DNA of 64,000 nt from Marsupella aquatica (Eukaryota; Marchantiophyta). Positions within the stretch are counted from its first letter, which is position 1, and each line of letters starts with the position of its first letter. The translations under genes were made by a program, and so were the position numbers. Below, piece by piece: positions 1 to 12,600 of this stretch. The stretch spans positions 22,382,001 to 22,446,000 of the forward strand of contig OZ316896.1 in NCBI GenBank assembly GCA_973895155.1, read 5' to 3'. The notes beneath the pieces were generated by a model. The model did not search any database, was not told where the DNA came from, and saw nothing but the letters and a program-made list of their open reading frames with translations.

Positions 1-1020
1 TAAGAGATTGTTGAAGCGTCTAAAGTCCCTCGGAGTGATAGCCAGTCAGGTGCATCACGCACATAAATGTGTAAAATTGAGGCAAACTCAACAGGAAAAC
101 TCTCAGACAGAGAAGCACCTTTGCTCCCGTCTCCGCTGAGTGACGTTGTCAATTACCTGATAAGGGCTCTCGTCGGACCCTGCTGGTGGGTTACTTGCAG
201 CACCGCCAGCTGCACTACAAGTTATCGTCAAAGGCCTGCATTGAACTTGACCACACCTGCGCCAAACGAAAGAAACGGAAACGCTCGTTTATAAAGCTCA
301 TTGTCCGGCGTACAGGATCAAAGCCTTGACCGTACTTGAAGGGCAAATTGTTCAACAAAATGGTGATACTTGTCCCTTGCCCAGAATGCCTCTTTGCAGA
401 GACACTACTTCGGCATCGGACCTGTTTCATGAAATCTTTCTTGGTGTCCATCAATGTAGCCTGAGGCACCATATTATACCTTTGCATCGTGGAGTTTGTT
501 TTCTAGAATCAGCCTCTTTGGTCCTCGTTGTGGACTATTTTGAGACCATCTCAAGTGTTCTGTTTCCATCCTTTATTTAATAATCAGTGCTGTGCATTTC
601 TAGCCGTGTTGCGATTCCACTTTAGCAAAGGATGGGAATTAGTAATAATGTGCAGAGCAGATCACAGTCAACCTACCAGCATTCGACCTTCAAGGAAATG
701 TCTCAAGCATCAAACCGAAGAAGCCTTCCTGATTCTTTCATCACTTTCATCACGGAACAGAGACCCATTCACAGATCAGAAATTCCCCAAAAATAAATCC
801 TGCATAGGTCAGACTCTAGGGTTTGGGGTTTAGTGAGCATAATGGAATAGAGCGGTACCTCAAAGTCCTCGTGGCATGCAGGTGGGGGAAACCGCTGCGC
901 GCTTGAATCTGCAAGGGGGATGTTGTCGCCAACCCACAGGCTCGAGTATACGAAGTCAAGAGCTGGTTGTGATGGTGGTGACCGACAACTGGTCCTGATT
1001 GAATACGCACCATTTCTGAG
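1..1020. other. Unassigned left edge of window
   Basis: No gene can be assigned. Short open frames occur on both strands, but none resembles a family I recognise. A telo-box-like TAGGGTTT lies at 817-824. A good acceptor-like site (pyrimidines, then GCATGCAG) lies near 880, ahead of a stretch with low stop density on the + strand. The segment could include the 3' part of a gene starting to the left of the window, but I cannot show this. Confidence 0.4.
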
Positions 1021-1086
1021 TGCGCTGAAATTCTGGATGCAGCAGCAGCTATCGAGGCGGCCATGGCCCAATTAGAAAGTAAATGA
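1021..1086 (+). CDS. Possible 3'-terminal exon of an unidentified upstream gene
   Basis: The + strand frame from 1021 reads CAEILDAAAAIEAAMAQ, then four more residues and a TGA at 1084-1086. The alanine- and glutamate-rich helical composition looks like a real C-terminus, and an AG precedes it at 1019-1020. A protein-like stretch upstream (about 915-960, reading GDVVANPQARVYEVKS) could be the preceding exon. I could not find a donor/acceptor pair that joins them convincingly, and I do not recognise the product. It may be chance coding potential. Confidence 0.2.
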   Translation, partial: CAEILDAAAAIEAAMAQLESK

Positions 1087-1379
1087 AGCCAAATCTCTCC
1101 CCCTCTCCTGCCTAATTGACTATCACAACAATTGTGGACAAAGGTGGCAAAGAATTGTCACACATTTCTCAGGCTCTGATGAGGCCTGACATGGCCTTCC
1201 TCACCACCCCCATCATTCTTACAGAAAAATGGAGACGAGGAAAGGATTTGAGAGTGAAGAGGAGAGGAAATGGAGACGAGGGGAATGTGAGAGCTACGAG
1301 AGCGCAAAATTGGTGAGGTCTGAGGAGAATTCAGGACAGACCTTCATAATCTACGAGAGAAAGAAACTATTTTTTGGCA

Positions 1380-1412
1380 GAAGAGAAGAGAAGAGAAGAG
1401 AAGAGAAGAGAG
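1380..1412. repeat. (AGAAG)n microsatellite
   Basis: About six tandem copies of a purine pentamer (AGAAG/GAAGA), embedded in a longer purine-rich stretch (about 1225-1415). Seen directly; no function implied. Confidence 0.9.
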
Positions 1413-1825
1413 ATTCCACAATAAGAGGATTTGGATAAATCTCTACCTGACGGTTCATGGGCACTGGTGGACAGATAGATTGACGTAATCGACGGTTGCA
1501 TGAGATACAGAATGATGACTCTTAGAGATTTCAACCTGGGCCGTTGATTGTCCTGATTGAAATCTACAAAGCATTGTTTTTTAGAAGTGTTAAATACACC
1601 CCTCTAAGTGTACTCAACCCAAATCATTAAATCACCCCACTTTGATTGTGTGTCAGCTTCTTGCAAGTCAAAGTCGATGAACCTGCTCACTCAATGGCTG
1701 GGCTTGTTTTGATGTGTGTTAAGTAAAACTATGGGGTGGACTTAACACTAGCCCAAAATACCCTTGCGTATGCACGCAAAGGGCAACGCTAGGCCTAATA
1801 CCCTTGCATATGCACAAGAAGGGCA

Positions 1826-1945
1826 CCTTGTACTCAGACTCTCAATGTCCATCCCTACTCAAAGACACAATCTAAACATCAAAAAATTGTTGTCATGTCA
1901 ATCAAAGCCTATTGCTTCACTCTATGGAGTAGGTCGCACGCGCAT
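1826..1945 (+). repeat. Dispersed repeat, copy 1 (partner at 51139-51335)
   Basis: This segment matches 51222-51335 in order and orientation. Shared pieces include CTTGTACTC/CCTGTACCC, CAATGTC(C/T)ATCC, a TCTA(A/C)A(C)AT block and TTCACTCTA..GGAGTAGGTC. The match is imperfect and was aligned by eye. The copies are about 49 kb apart, so this is a dispersed family and not a local duplication. Confidence 0.5.
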
Positions 1946-2928
1946 GGTAGAAGTCCATTGCAAATTACTATATAGATTCCCCATTTTATGTCACTAAGAC
2001 AATCCAATGTGTGGAAGATCAAATTTACAGCATCTCAAACCAGAGTCTCCCTGTGGAGTTACCTGATTTGAGTATACTCAGGTTGTGGGGAGAGTCTATG
2101 GGTCTAAACTTAGGTGGGGGGCTAGGCTTTGATCCATCCAGTGGGGCACGACTTATGGGTTTTGACCAGCTCAAAGTTCCCCTCCTTTTCCATTCTTGAC
2201 CTTGATGGAAGGCATATTGACACAATGTAAGCTCACAATTCCTCCGGGTGTGCGTTCCATCTCAAAGGTGTCTCCCATTTCCCGTTCAAATCACAAACAA
2301 GTACAGTTAGTCATGCAGAAAGAACCAAATGTGACTAGTTGTGTTTTTGGCAAGGCAAAGAAAAAGAGTTAGACCCCATAATTAATAAGAACACAATGGA
2401 AACCTGAAAAGTAGCACTTCAAATAAACAAAGAAAGGGGTATAAAAAATAACCTTGGATGGGTTGAGATGACAGGATGCAAAAGTCCATAATTTGAACAC
2501 ATTTGTATGTTTAGTAGCCTGAATGTCCAAGCTTTGCTCATAAATAGAGGTGAATACCAATGTGCCCCTCACAATCTAGATGATTCACTCTAGACCATGC
2601 TATATTAAGATAGATTGAGATTTTGTCCAGGTTATAAAAATCTTGGTTGTGAAGGATGCAGGAACAGTATTCAAAAGACACCATGCATCCTTCTTTTTCC
2701 AAGAAACAAACACAATAGTTTTCATTAATTTGGGGGAATATATTGAAACAATGGGGTGTGTTTAATATTTTCTTACAAATTCACCATGGTGGAAAATTGG
2801 AAATCACACTTCCCATAGGGAAAATGTTTGACAAAATATATGGACAGATAGCCAAAACTGGCAACATTCAGGTGTACCATCTTGAAATGCTATTTTTACT
2901 CACCGTTTTTAAGTCTGCATTAGTTCTT

Positions 2929-3120
2929 TTGTTTCTTTGTTTCCTAGCCTTTTTTGGCCCTTTGGTTGTCCCCCCTTGATTGTGTCTTTCGCCTTAGGGA
3001 TCATGTCTCCGGGTTGGGCGCCCTTTTTGCCCTTTGTTTGGATCATGTGTCGGGGTTGGGTGCACTTTGTTTTTGGCCCTTTGTTTTGGCAGTTTGAAAT
3101 GCAATTTGAAATATATTGCT
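2929..3120 (+). mobile_element. Retroelement 3'-tail-like segment, copy 1
   Basis: T/G-rich segment with TTTTTTGGCCCTTTGGTTGTC, then CCCCTTGATTG and a later ATCATGTCTCC, ending near TTTGAAATATATTG. The same landmarks occur in the same order at 39282-39425 and, weaker, at 34262-34450. The shared polarity, variable 5' limits and AT-rich ends fit the 3' ends of truncated non-LTR retrotransposons. No reverse transcriptase coding sequence is present. The element class is inference. Confidence 0.35.
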
Positions 3121-3193
3121 CGTATGAATGCTTAGTCCAAGTCTAAAAAAATGTTTGGTCCATGGACCATGGGAGCCCTGAACCTTGAGGCTT

Positions 3194-3202
3194 AAACCCT
3201 AA
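3194..3202 (+). promoter_or_regulatory. Telo-box AAACCCTAA (copy 1)
   Basis: Exact match to the plant telo-box AAACCCTAA, about 500 bp upstream of the RRP5 ATG. Telo-boxes are known to be enriched in plant promoters of ribosomal protein and ribosome-biogenesis genes, which fits the neighbouring gene. Activity here is inferred. Confidence 0.55.
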
Positions 3203-3325
3203 GCCCTAAACTGAATGCTTAGTCCAAGTCTAAAAAAATGTTTGGTCCATGGACCATGGGAGCCCTTTGATCAGACATGTGGTCCATCCAAGCACGAACG
3301 TCAAGACAGCTGAACCTTGAGGCTT

Positions 3326-3334
3326 AAACCCTAA
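3326..3334 (+). promoter_or_regulatory. Telo-box AAACCCTAA (copy 2)
   Basis: Second exact AAACCCTAA, in the duplicated module about 370 bp upstream of the RRP5 ATG, followed by a related AGCCCTAAAC. I did not find a nearby TGGGCC/TGGGCT site II element, which often accompanies telo-boxes in such promoters. Confidence 0.55.
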
Positions 3335-3697
3335 GCCCTAAACTGCGCACCAGAGTAATAATGAAGGCCGAGAAACCTTTCAGCACTCGTGGATTTCTCC
3401 GTGTGTGTAGACGAAGACGAACGGGAAGACGTCCAGAGAGAAAGACATTCACGATGTCGAACTTCTTGTCTTGAATGTGTAGTTCGGAAGACTGTTCTAA
3501 AATTCAATATTGTGTTGATGGATTTCACAGGAGGTGGAGTTTTCCCATGTTTGTCTTAAGAATGATGTGAGATTCAGCATTGTTCTGAAGGATCTGACCT
3601 TGCTGAGAAGAGCAAGCGCTTTCAAACATCTCTGGTACATATTTCATTTGCAAAGCTCTTGTACATTCGTGACGACGGAGGTGAGGTACTGCGTGCG

Positions 3698-6600
3698 ATG
3701 GCGGTGAAAAGGAGAAAGGACGAGGAGCTGCCTCCTGCCGGACAGGAAAGAGCTGCAAAGAAGGCTCACGTCAAAAGTAGGGCTCCGGCAGAGGCGGCCA
3801 GTGAGAATCCCCGCAAGAAAGCCACTCATACAAGTGCCGCAGACGACGGAGACGAACCTGACTTTCCCCGAGGTGAGTTGCTCGGTTTTGAAATTGTATA
3901 TGAACACCTTTTGCTGTTTATCATTTGTCATAGTCCTTCTGAGATTGGAAATTGGACGTCACAGGACTGAGACGCTCTAGAGAAGGAGAGGTACACAGAC
4001 GCTATACTGCTGACTCCCGCCCTCTCCTGCACCTGGAATTGAACAAATTGGTCGTGATAATTTCTATTTTTGCCTGAAATGAGGAAACCAATTCTACTGT
4101 AATGTCCGCCATTTGTTTGAGGATTTTGTACGATGAGTGTTCACCAGCTAGTCGATCCGGACCGTGTCTGTTGTTAATTCAGGTGGTGCAAGTGCATTGA
4201 CCCCAGCGGAAATCAGGGAGGCCCGTTTACAGGCCGAGACTGAATTTCAGCAGGAAATTACTAAGAAGCCAAAGAAAGGGAAAAAGGGCCCACAAAAATC
4301 CAATGCAGCTGGATCAACAGGGGTGGATGAACCCCTTTTTGGGGTCGATGGAATCGCAGGGAAGCTCCCCACTTCTGCAGAGATTCTTCGATACAAGGTG
4401 TGTTCTAAGATGTGGTGTAGAGCAGTCTGGTCTTGACCTGATTACGTCTGCCCGGCAAATGCCTTTGATGTGTCACTCTCACTCATTTGCGGAGAATTGA
4501 CATGGTTGACTCATTAGTGTTCTCGTCAAGTGCCTCATAAACCTTAAACATCGCAGTCATATTAAGTGCGGACTCAGACGACGTGGAGAAACTATGATTT
4601 TTACTTATGTGAAATCTAATAAGCAACGTGCTGGTTATGCAGAATCTTAGCGTCGGCTGGAAGATTTGGGGGGCAGTTGCTGAAGTGAATCACAGGGACC
4701 TTGTTGTTAGTCTTCCAGGCGGTTTACGTGGATTTGTCCGAATTGAAGAGGCATCCGACATTTTGTCTGATATCTTGAAAGAAAATGGTAATTCAAAGAA
4801 GGTGACGGGGAAGAAGCCGAAACGGAAAGAGAAGGAAGATTCAGTGAAAGCGACCGAGAACGAAGTAAGATAACGGGTTCGAAATATTGAGATTCTGTTA
4901 CTGATTTAATTGTTCGGCGTCATTATAAGAATCTCTCAAAGCAGACGTTAAACTTTCCACACGAATGCCCTTCTGAATGACCTCTTCGACTTCGTTGGCA
5001 GGATGACGAGGACGATTCTTCAGATGAAAGTGGTGGGGTATCTCTGAAGGACTACTTTTCAGTAGGACAGTTGGTGACTTGTAGGATAAATACTCTTGAA
5101 AAGCGAAGAGCAAAAGGAGGCAAGTTGAAAGATAGCAAGCGCATAGGACTATCTCTTCGATTGAGTTACCTTCATGAGGGTCTCACTATCGATGTCCTTC
5201 ACGAGGGCCTGGTAATCATTACTTTTTATCGTTCCCTGCCCATATCCTCTTTCTGAGGATTTGATAGCATGGTCTTGACAATCATTGCATCTTCTCTATA
5301 TCCGTTTACTGATTACTAGAGAAGTGTTGTAAGGAGAACTCAAGGGGGTGATGAACTTTCGAATATCTACTCAGGACAGGACTAAGGCCATATCCCAAAT
5401 ATTTTCAAATTCATAACGAATTTTCTGACTTATTTCCAGTAGGATTTAAGGTTTGACCAATCCCTGATGTCTTCCGGGCCATAACATTTGGATTCACGAA
5501 TGGATATGATGTAGCTTGGGGCACTGTGACAAGATGCATTGTAATTTGTTTGCCTAATGGTGATGATAGGAGTTACGGCTTCTGTACTTCCCATGTTCAA
5601 GAGCTGGACTGTCTCACACGTCGTCTAATTGTTGTCCAACATTTCACAGCCAATCACAGCTTGCGTCAGCAGTGTTGAAGACCATGGTTATCTTCTGACG
5701 TTTGGGGTCCCTGGCATCTCTGGCTTTCTTCTACATCAGAACCGTAAGAATCCATTACTCAATTGGTAGTCGCAATTGCTATCCTTTGCAGCCTGTTGGC
5801 GAGATGATGCGGAAAAGCTCTGGGTATGTCTTGTCAAGTCTCAACTCTTGCTGACAAACTTTACTTGAGTTGTGAAGACGAGGAGAAATGCAAACTGAAA
5901 AGAGGACAGCTTATTCAAGGAGTTGTACTCTCTGTTGATAAGAAGCGGGGAACAGTGTCACTGAAAGGGGGCCAAAACGTTGTGGTCGGAAGCATGGTAT
6001 TGAATCTTCATTTCTCAAGTTGATCAAGAGACATTGTCGTCCTGCCTGCTTCGCACTCTTTCCTTCTAATCTGGTCTTGGTGTTGGCTGAACGTTGATTA
6101 CTTTGCACTGTGTGTAGATACGAGAGCAACAAGGCCTTACAATGGAGCTTCTACTGCCAGGCTCATCAGTCAATGCACATGTTCGTGCGGTTCTCCGAAA
6201 TGGTCTTCTGCTGTCTTTCCTGACATACTTCACTGGAACTGTAAGATCTTGTGCTCGTCAACAGACTGAATGGCTCGCTAGTGACTGATGGCCACGGTTT
6301 TTCTTATAGTGTGTGTGGGATTCTGTTGTTTTCCCTTGCTCTCTTCTGTGCTTTTGTTTGAATCCTAGAAGAGTCCATCCTTTGTGGTGTCGCTGTTGTG
6401 GCCAAGAGGTGATATGCTGATTTCTCCTCGATGATTTGAATCAGGTCGACATGTTTCATTTGGATAGTGCTCTGCTTGGATCAAAGTGGAGTGACAAGTA
6501 CACAGCAAACCAACGAGTAAGGCTTTACTGCTCCAGCGACAAATGCTGACATGCTGTTCCTACATTAAGGTGGCTGATATCCCAATGTGAGATGTTAACT

Positions 6601-9600
6601 GTTGAACGTGATTGATCTAAACTGTGTCTGCAGTTAAAAGCGAAGATTCTTTACGTTGATCCTGTCACGAAGTCGGTGGGGTTGACGGTGAATGCGGATC
6701 TCCTCCATAACAGAGTTCCCTCTTTTGTAAGTATTAGTGGATTTCGTGGTTTGTGTTGTATTAAGTTGGCAAAATTACGATCTGTCTCGTCTTGTTTTCC
6801 ACTGTAAATGTCAAGCAGCCCAGCCCAAAACTATGAAGAACAAACTTTGAAATCTGAAAAGTAACCATTTGCAGAGAAATCTAATTTATTTATTTTAAAA
6901 TTCAGCTGCCAAACTACAGTAATTTTTTAATCCTTTTACAAAAACAATAGATGGTGGACATGGGGGTTACTTTCGACAATGCCATTGTGCACCGAGTTGA
7001 TCCTACTTTGGGCCTTCTTCTTGAGCTTCCATCGAAACCCACTCCAACGGCTGGTTATGTACATGTAAGGATTCCACTTCCTTTATCCTAGTAATCTTCA
7101 ACCGCGAGAACGTTGTCGTGATAGTGGTAGCAGTTCTAGGTTGTTCATCAGACTTTCCCTGTATGTCATGATACAAAAGTACCCTGTATATCATGATACA
7201 AAAGGTACCCGGTGCTTGACCCTGCTAACTTACTGGTTACCGGATTAACGTTCTCGTGTCCTCTGTGTAGATCTCGAATGCTTCGGATGAACATATCGAG
7301 AAGTTAGAAAAGAAGTTCAGTGAAGGAAGGAAAGTTAAAGCAAGAGTCACTGGATTCAGGATGATGGATGGCCTCGCCACTGTCAGTTTGAAGGTCAGAA
7401 CTCAAGCCTGGCACAAAGCTCCTTGCTCACTCTGCTCTTGAAGAATCATCTGCATATCGATAGGTTCATGCGGTTGTCAGGAGTGCATCGGGTGTTCTCC
7501 TTTATTGTTGCAAAATTGGGAAGTATTCATTATTCCGTTTGTCATCGTATGCCTTCAATAGGAGAAAGCCGAAATGCATCGTTTTTTACTTCTTTATGTT
7601 TTTGGTTTGGTGTGTGTGTACGCGTGATTGCATTTTTACTTCTTCTGTACTTTCAGTCCACCAGCATGCACATCAGTCTCCATCTGCTTAACTGCCTTCG
7701 ACAGAAATTCAGAGTGACGCTGTAGTCCTTACTTGATGGCCTTTGTGTTTAATTGTGAGCAGAAAACAGTGTTGGATCAGCTACTCCTAAGTCATGCTGA
7801 TGTCAAGGCAGGGATGGTGGTACATGGCAACGTTACAGCTGCGGAACCGTTCGGTGCAATTGTCCTACTGGGTGAAAGTCTGAAGGCTCTCTGTCCACTA
7901 CAGCACATGTCTGAGTATCAACGGGTTGCACCCAGCCCTAAATTCCAGGTAACGGCAGTTGTGAAGCTACCTTAGTTACAATAATTTTGTTTAAATTTAT
8001 ATTGAACAATGTTCTACTTTGTAATAGAACCCATCACTCACGTTTCTCCATGCCATCAGGTTGGTGCGAGACTTAAGTTCAGAGTGTTGACATCCGATTT
8101 GCAGTCGAAGAAAATTACGCTTACACACAAGAAAACTCTTGTAAGCATTATACCGTCTATCTTTGTAAATTTGTATTTGGGGCCACTTTGATGGAAAGGA
8201 TTTAGTGCTCGTTTTCAAGAAGTTAGAAAGGATATCTTTGTTTAAATAGTCATTTGCAAATATATTCTAAAGAAGTTTGCTCTGATATAATTGTTTTTCA
8301 CGATACGCAAATCTCGTTAAAGGGTCCTTCGTGGTCAACGTTGTAGAAGGTGAAGACTGAGGATGGAGGTCATTTTTAACTAACCCAAATTTGAGCTCAC
8401 CAAGCTTCAATCTAAGTTTACAGCAACAAACTGGTTATTCATCGGCGGCATCATTCGGTGATTTTCCATGCAGGTCTCTTCGAAGCTTACTCCCATTACG
8501 AGTTATGATGATGCAGTTGAGGGTCTGGTGACACATGGGTGGATTACAGGCTTTGCAGATTTCGGATGCTTTGTGAGCTTCTACAATGATGTTAAAGGTC
8601 TTGCTCATAGGTAAGGCAAGTTGTTAGTACTTCGGTTCATTTTCCGTCGTACTTTTTCAAACAGATGAGGAGTTAGCCACATCTGATTTTATTTGTGAAA
8701 CTTAGGAGCATCTCTCTGAGCACCTTGAGAACACCGCTTCATGATTCCTTTGAACTTGTAATGATTCCAGGACAGAGCTAGGTATTACTCCAGGCACCAA
8801 AGCGGAGACTGTGTTTCAACTTGGACAGTGTGTGAAGTGTCGGGTTTTGAGATCAGACTCTTCAGTTCAGCGATTATCTATCAGCTTTGTCACTGTTAAG
8901 ACAAGGTACTTATCCGTCGGCTTAAAGCGACGAATTCATATTGTTTGCTCAGGACCGTTTTAGTGCTAGCAAATGCAAGGGTAGATCTTGAAATTACATG
9001 TTTATTATCGTGTGCTCGTTTTAGTTAATTATCTAAACTAAAAGAGTCCCGGAAGTATATCACCTTCGAGTTTCTTGGTGCCTTGGTAGATTCTTAAGTA
9101 ATAATAACTATTATTGGCGTGTAGCTAATTTACTTCCTTAAGTAATCATAGTGCAATTCGCTTCCAGGACGAATGACGAGACCGAGGTGGAAGATGATAT
9201 AAAACCAGGGAGTATAGTGTCTGGGACCATTGTGCACATGAAAGAAAAGTCCATAATTCTTGATGTGCTTCTTCCCCAAGGTTTCACCAAGGGTGTCCTT
9301 ACACACAACCATTTGTCGGACAATCCAGGTTTGTGACTTTGGAAACGCACTTTCTGAAGTGTTTCGTCAGTTTTACTGACTAATAATTCATATGGACATT
9401 CTCAGCAGTTGCAATGCGGGCTGACAGGACGTGCTGATTGTGCAGGTCATGTTGATCAGCTGAAGACCTTGTTGAAGTCGGGCTACAAGTTTGATCGTCT
9501 ACTAGTCCTCGGTATAACTCGCTGCTGGCACAAGCATTATCTCGCCGTCTTTATCTACTTTTACTTTTTTTTTACACTACGTATCTGTTTGGCTATTAAA

Positions 9601-12600
9601 ACATCAGGGAGTACCTGAAAGTCGAAGGAGCTTTTGGATGTCCCAAACCATTTGTTCTGTAGTAGAGCACCTTTGAGCAGTTTGTTGTGTTTGTTGCAAT
9701 GCAAATCACTCTTCCGCTAACTACACGAGATTCGAGTGCTAATTATGCAGAGAAGGTCAACAACAAGATGATTCTATCAGCCAAATTTTCGCTCCTGCAA
9801 GCATCAAATCTACCTGCAGACATTTCGCAACTTCATACCAAGGCTGTTTATCAGGTGAGCTCAGGAATTGATTTGATCTTGTACAACCGTGCACAGCAGA
9901 GTGGTTGTTTAGCTGAACTGGTTCTAAAATCTACTGGTTTCATTCAAGTTCAAAAGAGTAGTGATGCTTATATCAAATAAACATATCTGCGAATTGTCGG
10001 GGTAAGGATCCACCTGAATTAACGTGAATCGGTGACAACTTTCGTACTAGCAAGATATTTCTTTCTTCTTTCATGGTCTGTTTTCTATTTCTTGTTATTT
10101 GTTGGCCTTTCTAATCTTCATTTTCGAATCGCAGGGATTCATTGCGAGCATCACTGAAAATGGATGTTTTGTGCGATTTCTTTCACGACTTACTGGACTG
10201 GCCAGCACACCTCAAGTATGTTGTCGATGTGTTTCATCTGGTTTGAGCCAATTGTCTAAACCTTGGCGTTAATAGATGGATTGCAAACCATTACTGTGCT
10301 GCCCAATGAAGCATCCTATACGGTTCTTAGCAATGGAGATCGATTTTGCAGTACTTGAGAACTTTCCTTTTCAAAGTGTAATTCTGCTGTAGAGGAAATT
10401 CGTTTAATGTCATTGTTTATTGTGGGCAGGTTGCAGATACGTTTGTTGCTGATGCTTCTCAATTTTTCATTGTCGGTCAGAGCGTCCGTGCTCAAGTACT
10501 TGAGGTAAAGGTTATTTACTCTGTTGAGTTGTCGATAGGTCTCAAACTATGTTGCGGTTGTGTAATTTCCAAATTTCTTTGAATCTGATGCGTCACTTGC
10601 ATGTAACAGTTCTCAATCCAGGTGTGCTATTTGCCTGTTCATGAGTTCGATTTGCGATTTCTCTCGTTACGAGGAAAGTTGGTCATGATGATGAATTGTT
10701 TTCGTAAACATCGAATGTCTCTGACTTCCTACACCTGTTATAAATCTCCTGTCAAAAGCCCTTTTTGTGGTTTATTCTTCTAACAATTCTCTCATCTTTA
10801 AATGGTCACTGAAGTAGGCTGACAATCGGCATGCCCAGGTGAAAGAGGACGTGGCCAGATTTTCTCTCAGCTTGAAGCATTCAGTTTGTTTTTCCACAGA
10901 CGCCAGCCTTGTGGAAGGGTATTTCATGGAGGAAGAAAAGGTAACATAAAGCAGCTAGATACTGTTTGTTAGGTATTTCAATATTGTTGCAATTGGCGTT
11001 GGCGAGAACAAAGCAGGCCATATCCTGAAAGTGTCTAAGGTCTACTCTAAAATTGGCATCTGCAGCTCTTTGAATTGTCTCCAAAATCAACAGCCAACGC
11101 GAAAGATGAATGGTCAGAGGATTTGAAGATTGGAAGTTTTGTTGAAGGCGAGATCCAGGACATCAAAGATTATGGTGTCATCATGAACCTCTACAAGCAC
11201 AAGGAAATTGTTGGTTTTTTGACTCATTATCAATGTAAGAATTTTTCTAGCGTTCCTCCGGAATGCCCTACAAGAGTCTCTGCAAACTCTTTCTTCACCA
11301 AGTCTCCTTTACTTGAGTGGATTCACTTACCGTTGTGGTTCTATGAACCCGAGTTTATATTGCGAGCCATCTCTGCTGCTTCGGTTTGCTTAATTGCCCC
11401 GTCAGTCCAAGCTCAGACGGTATTGCAGTATCTACATCGCAGATGCTTCTCTTTTGAATAAGAATTTCTTATGTTGAGTAGAAATTGGATTTACAGATAA
11501 CAATCCCCTTTGTAGAAGGTCATCTGATATGTATGGTACTTCAAATGTGCAGTAGGCGAGACTGTGGAAGTTGGCAAGAAAGTCAAAGCACGAGTGTTAG
11601 ATGTCGTGAAGGCAGATGGTATTGTGGATCTTACCCTCCGACCAGAGCTGTTCCAGCCAGCAGAATTGTCATCAACCAAGAGCAAGAATGCTGAGTCGAA
11701 GGTTCCTTCTTTTCCTAACCATAAAAGTCAGTTTCTAAAGTTATATACTGATTTTTAAATAGTAGTCCTTTGCAAGAAAAGCTTTCTTTCATATTTTGCC
11801 ATCAAGTGTCTAGATGTCTCTGAAATTGCCTTCATTGTCCTTGTCGCACTGCTTATTTGACTGACACTGCCAACCAAGAGAACTGAGGAAACCGAGCTTC
11901 ATAGAAAGGTGCTCCTGTGTACCTTCGTGGTAGACTCGAGCACTCTTCATTTTTTCCACATCTGAAAAATATGGCTGAAGACGTGCCAAATTGTGTCGCA
12001 ATTTTGCTGGATGGACTTGAGACTTCCATGGAGGATCTCGTTCATCAATAAAATTCCTACATCAATGATGGCTGTCGATATGTCAACAAGCGAACTTTCT
12101 AAGTACCTATGTTTTAAACACCTTGCAAAACCGCTGCTTCATAAATTTGGCTGATCAAGAGTTTCTGAGTTGGCCCTATGGAGGAAAAGGAGGGCCCTAC
12201 GTACAAAAATAGGCTTTCGTGATTGGTACTGCCTTTCTGATGGTCAGTCGTTATTTGAGATCAAATCGGCTTTTCATACCTGCATGGATGGATCTTACCC
12301 TCCGACCATATGTATAAGGGCCGGTACTTGAGCTATTTTGAATGTCTGTTGTAAGCCTCCCGTTCTTCGGCCGACTAGAGTCGAAATGTGTGTCGCTGTA
12401 GTATATTTAGCAGATTAATGTCTTTATTATTTTTGTTTGCGTGCCGAAAGCAGAAGCGGAAACACGCAGAGTCTCATACACCGGAGCTTCAAGCACAGGT
12501 TACAGCATTGGTGGAGCTTGTGAAAGACGAGTATCTGGTACTATTCGAGCCTCCTGCTGTCAATAATAGTACGCTTTAGTTATTGTCTTCGTTGTGGGTA

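Larger units (their letters stand above)
1087..3124. other. Intergenic DNA with small repeats
   Basis: No supported gene. The segment holds an AGAAG microsatellite (1380-1412), a 40-bp near-duplication (from about 1757 and 1797, each with a CCCTTGC..TATGCAC core), one member of a dispersed repeat also found near 51.2 kb, and a T/G-rich retroelement-tail-like segment (2929-3120). These have their own entries where warranted. Confidence 0.6.
3125..3345 (+). repeat. Duplicated palindrome/telo-box block upstream of RRP5
   Basis: Module P (GCTTAGTCCAAGTC..., containing the 12-bp palindrome GGTCCATGGACC at 3157-3168 and 3244-3255) is present twice. Module T (TGAACCTTGAGGCTTAAACC, then CTAAGCCCTAAACTG) is also present twice, at 3178-3213 and 3310-3345. 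The order is P-T-P-spacer-T. Copies within each module are nearly identical, so the duplication looks recent. The block ends about 350 bp before the RRP5 start codon. Confidence 0.85.
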
